Below, piece after piece: positions 61,847-64,000 of a DNA stretch of 64,000 nt. This stretch comes from CAVUCH01 sp963763095 (GTDB lineage Bacteria; Acidobacteriota; Vicinamibacteria; Vicinamibacterales; JAENWD01): NCBI GenBank assembly GCA_963763095.1, contig CAVXNR010000015.1, positions 1 through 64,000 on the forward strand. The letters are read 5' to 3'. The notes under the pieces are model-generated. The model saw only the letters and a program-made list of their open reading frames with translations, was not told where the DNA came from and did no database searches. The stretch's first letter is position 1, and every line of letters starts with the position of its first letter. The position numbers and the translations under genes were made by a program.

Positions 61847-61923
61847 ATCAGCGATCAGGGGTCAGGGGTCAGGGATCAGCGGTCAGGGATCAGGGGTCAG
61901 CGAACTGGGATCAGCGGTCACGG
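61847..61923. repeat. Heptanucleotide array (A/G)TCAG(C/G)G x11
   Basis: Eleven consecutive 7-bp units, mostly ATCAGCG, ATCAGGG and GTCAGGG, fill 77 bp immediately after the epimerase stop, inside an operon whose other junctions overlap. One unit reads AACTGGG. Confidence 0.9.
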
Positions 61924-61982
61924 ACGACGGGGCCGCGATCTGGGGCTGCGGCGCGCGGATCGCGGCTGCACGGAAGGGTCGC

Positions 61983-62732
61983 GTGATTTCGCGCGCGCAG
62001 GACGATCTCTTTCAGCCCGGTGTCTCCGCGCGGGCGAAGTATCAGGCCCTCGTCGTAGGACGGTCTGGTGTCGCGGCGCTGGTGCGGCACGAGCTGGTCA
62101 CGATGATCGCCCAGTCGAAAGCAGGCGCCGTGGGGCTGCTGCTGCGGAAGCTGCTCTATCCGCGGCTGCTCGGGGCCTGCGGGCGAAACGTGGTGTTCGG
62201 ACAGCACGTCGTGCTCCGCCATCCCCACAAGATCCGCATCGGCGACAACGTGGTGATCGATGACAACTGTCTCCTCGACGCCAAGGGCGACCGCAACAGC
62301 GGCATCGTCATCGGCAGCGGCGTGTTCGTCGGCCGCAACACCATCCTGTCGTGCAAGGGCGGCGACATCACCCTCGACGAGGGGGTGAACATCGGGTTCA
62401 ACTGCGAAGTGTTCTCGGCGAGCCACGTGCGGATCGGCGCACGCACACTGCTGGCCGCCTACTGCTATGTCATCGGAGGCGACCACGAGTACAGCGATGC
62501 CATGAAGCCGGTGCTCGAGCAGGCCCGCTCGTCCCGGGGTGTGGCCGTCGGAACCGGTGCGTGGCTCGGGGCCGGGGTCAAGGTCCTCGACGGCGCCAGC
62601 GTCGGTGACGGCGCCATCGTCGGCGCGGGGGCGGTCGTGCGCGGCGAGATCCCCGCCATGGCGATCGCGGTCGGCATGCCCGCGCGCGTGATCGGCAGTC
62701 GCGAGTCTGCCGCGCCCGGAGCCCCGGCGTGA
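61983..62732 (+). CDS. Left-handed beta-helix acyltransferase
   Basis: A 249-aa hexapeptide-repeat protein, probably a sugar O- or N-acetyltransferase working on the operon's glycan. The helix runs from about residue 80 to 225: HKIRIGDNVVIDDNCLLDA, SGVFVGRNTILS, VNIGFNCEVFSASHVRIG, GVAVGTGAWLGAGVKVLD, GAIVGAGAVVRGEIPAMAI. The N-terminal 60 residues are helical. GTG 61983 has GGAAGGG upstream. The 3' end overlaps the next gene by 4 bp. The H in GGDHEYSDAM is the likely general base, by analogy with xenobiotic and NodL-type acetyltransferases. Confidence 0.87.
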   Translation: MISRAQDDLFQPGVSARAKYQALVVGRSGVAALVRHELVTMIAQSKAGAVGLLLRKLLYPRLLGACGRNVVFGQHVVLRHPHKIRIGDNVVIDDNCLLDAKGDRNSGIVIGSGVFVGRNTILSCKGGDITLDEGVNIGFNCEVFSASHVRIGARTLLAAYCYVIGGDHEYSDAMKPVLEQARSSRGVAVGTGAWLGAGVKVLDGASVGDGAIVGAGAVVRGEIPAMAIAVGMPARVIGSRESAAPGAPA

Positions 62733-63946
62733 GCACTGCCGCCGGTCCGGCACGGCCGCTGAACGTGCTGCAGGTGTGCGATCACCTCGGCTGGGACGGG
62801 TCGCGCATGCACGGCGTCAAGCGGCTGTTCGCGTGGATGATTCCCCGGTTTGACAAGCAGCGTTTCAACGTATCGCTCGTGAGCCTGCGCAAGCGCGACG
62901 TGTCCGAGGAGACGCTGGACGCCCTCGGCATCGAAATCGAGTATCTCCACCGCTCCAAATTCGATCCGGCGACGCTGCCCGCGCTGCTGAAGATCATCGA
63001 CCGTCGCCGGGTGGACATCCTGCACCTCCACGGGTATGGCGCGACGACCTTCGGCCGCCTCGCTGGCGCCATCCGCGGAATCCCCACGATCCTGCACGAA
63101 CACGCGAACCTGACGGACACGCCCTGGTTCCAGAAGGTCGCCGACCGGGTGCTCGAGCCGTACACGGATCTGGCGATTGCGGTCTCGGAGAGCACGGCGG
63201 AGTTCGTGCGCCACGCGCGGCACGTCCGGCCCGAGCGCGTGAAGGTCGTGTACCTCGGTGCGCCGCTCGACGAATTTGGGGTGCGCCGCACGGCCGGCGA
63301 GATCGAGGCGGCGCGTGCCGCGCTCGGCATCGCGCCCGGCGAGTTCGCCGTCGGGACGATCACCCGCCTGCACGAGTCGAAGGGGAACAGCTATCTGATG
63401 GATGCGGCGGCCACGGTGCTGGCAGAGCGCCCGACCGCCCGGTTCTACCTCGTGGGGGAGGGGCCCCTCAGGCCCGCGCTCGAGGCGCAGGCGCAGGCGC
63501 GCGGTCTCGGTGATCGCTTCGTCTTCGTCGGATTTGCCAAAGACGTTGCCGCGGTGCTGTCGGCGTTCGATCTGAGCGTCTTTCCGTCGCTCTGGGAAGG
63601 CACGCCGCTGACGGTCTTCGAAGCGCTCGCGATGGGGAAGCCCATCGTGGCCACCGACGCCGACGGGTTGCGCGATGTCCTCCGTGCGGACGAGACCGCG
63701 CGCGTCGTGCCCCGTCGGGACGCGCCGGCGCTCGCCGCGGCGATCGTCTGGATGATTGACCATCCCGATGAGCGGGCCCGGTTTGCCGCGGCCGCGGCCG
63801 CCGCCGGGCGCCAGTTCGGCATCGATGCGTTCGTGCGCAAGATGGAGCGGCTCTACACACTGCTCCAGCAGGTGTCCCGCCCGACGAAACGCCGCGGCAT
63901 CCTGCAGCAGGACCTCTCGTTCCTGACGGGCGGAGCCGAGGCGTGA
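62729..63946 (+). CDS. GT4 glycosyltransferase
   Basis: A 405-aa GT-B protein. N-domain: NVLQVCDHLGWDGSRMHGVK, DILHLHGYGATTFG and TILHEHANLTDTPW; C-domain: VGTITRLHESKGNSYLMDAA, FYLVGEGPLRPALEAQA and FPSLWEGTPLTVFEALAMGK (EX7E region). No signal peptide. GTG 62729 and its TGA overlap both neighbours. It is not close to the first GT4 of the operon, so two different sugars are probably added. Confidence 0.92.
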   Translation: MSTAAGPARPLNVLQVCDHLGWDGSRMHGVKRLFAWMIPRFDKQRFNVSLVSLRKRDVSEETLDALGIEIEYLHRSKFDPATLPALLKIIDRRRVDILHLHGYGATTFGRLAGAIRGIPTILHEHANLTDTPWFQKVADRVLEPYTDLAIAVSESTAEFVRHARHVRPERVKVVYLGAPLDEFGVRRTAGEIEAARAALGIAPGEFAVGTITRLHESKGNSYLMDAAATVLAERPTARFYLVGEGPLRPALEAQAQARGLGDRFVFVGFAKDVAAVLSAFDLSVFPSLWEGTPLTVFEALAMGKPIVATDADGLRDVLRADETARVVPRRDAPALAAAIVWMIDHPDERARFAAAAAAAGRQFGIDAFVRKMERLYTLLQQVSRPTKRRGILQQDLSFLTGGAEA

Positions 63947-64000
63947 TCCCGCCGGTCGAACGCCCGGCCGCCGCCGTTCTCCGCGCGGCTCAGATCAACT
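63943..64000 (+). CDS. Start of the next operon gene (cut by the window end)
   Basis: GTG 63943 overlaps the preceding TGA in the same GTGA fashion used throughout this operon, and the frame stays open to the edge (MIPPVERPAAAVLRAAQ). Nineteen residues are too few to name a family. Confidence 0.45.
   Translation, partial: MIPPVERPAAAVLRAAQIN

Overview
The window is high-GC bacterial DNA with almost no empty space. Genes run in short operons with 4-bp ATGA/GTGA overlaps, GTG and TTG starts are common, and several proteins carry Sec signals, lipoboxes or outer-membrane barrels, so the cell is Gram-negative. An S10 carboxypeptidase, a bacterial RRM protein, system I cytochrome c maturation with a cysteine-type CcmE, and many GT-C membrane proteins would suit an Acidobacteriota (Vicinamibacteria-like) chromosome. 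That placement is inference only; no rRNA is present.

Layout. 1-4.1 kb: trehalose/glycogen enzymes (treZ, debranching enzyme). 4.1-10.6 kb: S10 peptidase, acidic protein, hslR, lipoprotein PPIase, RRM protein, SulP transporter. 10.8-15 kb: response regulator and two GT-C membrane proteins. 15-17.8 kb: tRNA-Phe, PAP2 phosphatase, recA, YdjM-like protein. 17.8-20.8 kb: a GH2/GH1-like glycosidase pair. 21-24 kb: hydroxyacyl-CoA dehydrogenase, thiolase, DciA-like protein, maf. 24-31.7 kb: a complete and unusual ccm operon. 31.8-38.9 kb: phosphoesterase, aroK, aroA, anti-sigma-like ATPase, inositol-phosphatase-like protein, a beta-barrel, a GT-C protein and a DedA-like protein. 39-49 kb: a GT2, an IPT lipoprotein, a CofD/YvcK-GT2 fusion with a nucleotidyltransferase and a second GT2, facing a radical SAM / flippase-like / membrane protein operon. 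49-58.7 kb: GMC oxidoreductase with Tat subunit, cellulase-like lipoprotein, GT-C protein, two FnIII-type lipoproteins, a barrel and a second flippase-like protein. 58.9-64 kb: a glycan operon (GT4, methyltransferase, epimerase, acyltransferase, GT4).

The dominant theme from 36 kb onward is building and exporting surface glycans or glycolipids. The strongest candidate for an undescribed system is 41340-44823. There a YvcK/CofD-type domain is fused to a GT2-like domain that has lost its DxD motif, and it is translated with a sugar-type nucleotidyltransferase and a GT2 that keeps the DxD.

Three further signals matter. Seven genes carry eight single-base frameshifts, mostly at short G/C runs, which look like assembly indels. 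Heptanucleotide tandem arrays occur at five intergenic places. A GTGGGGCAGGGCTTCAG-type palindromic element is dispersed and once forms part of a signal peptide. Promoters converge on TTGACC/TTGACA, 17-18 bp, then TACAAT/TATTCT/TAGAAT. No CRISPR array or insertion sequence was seen, and no gene-free stretch exceeds 300 bp.
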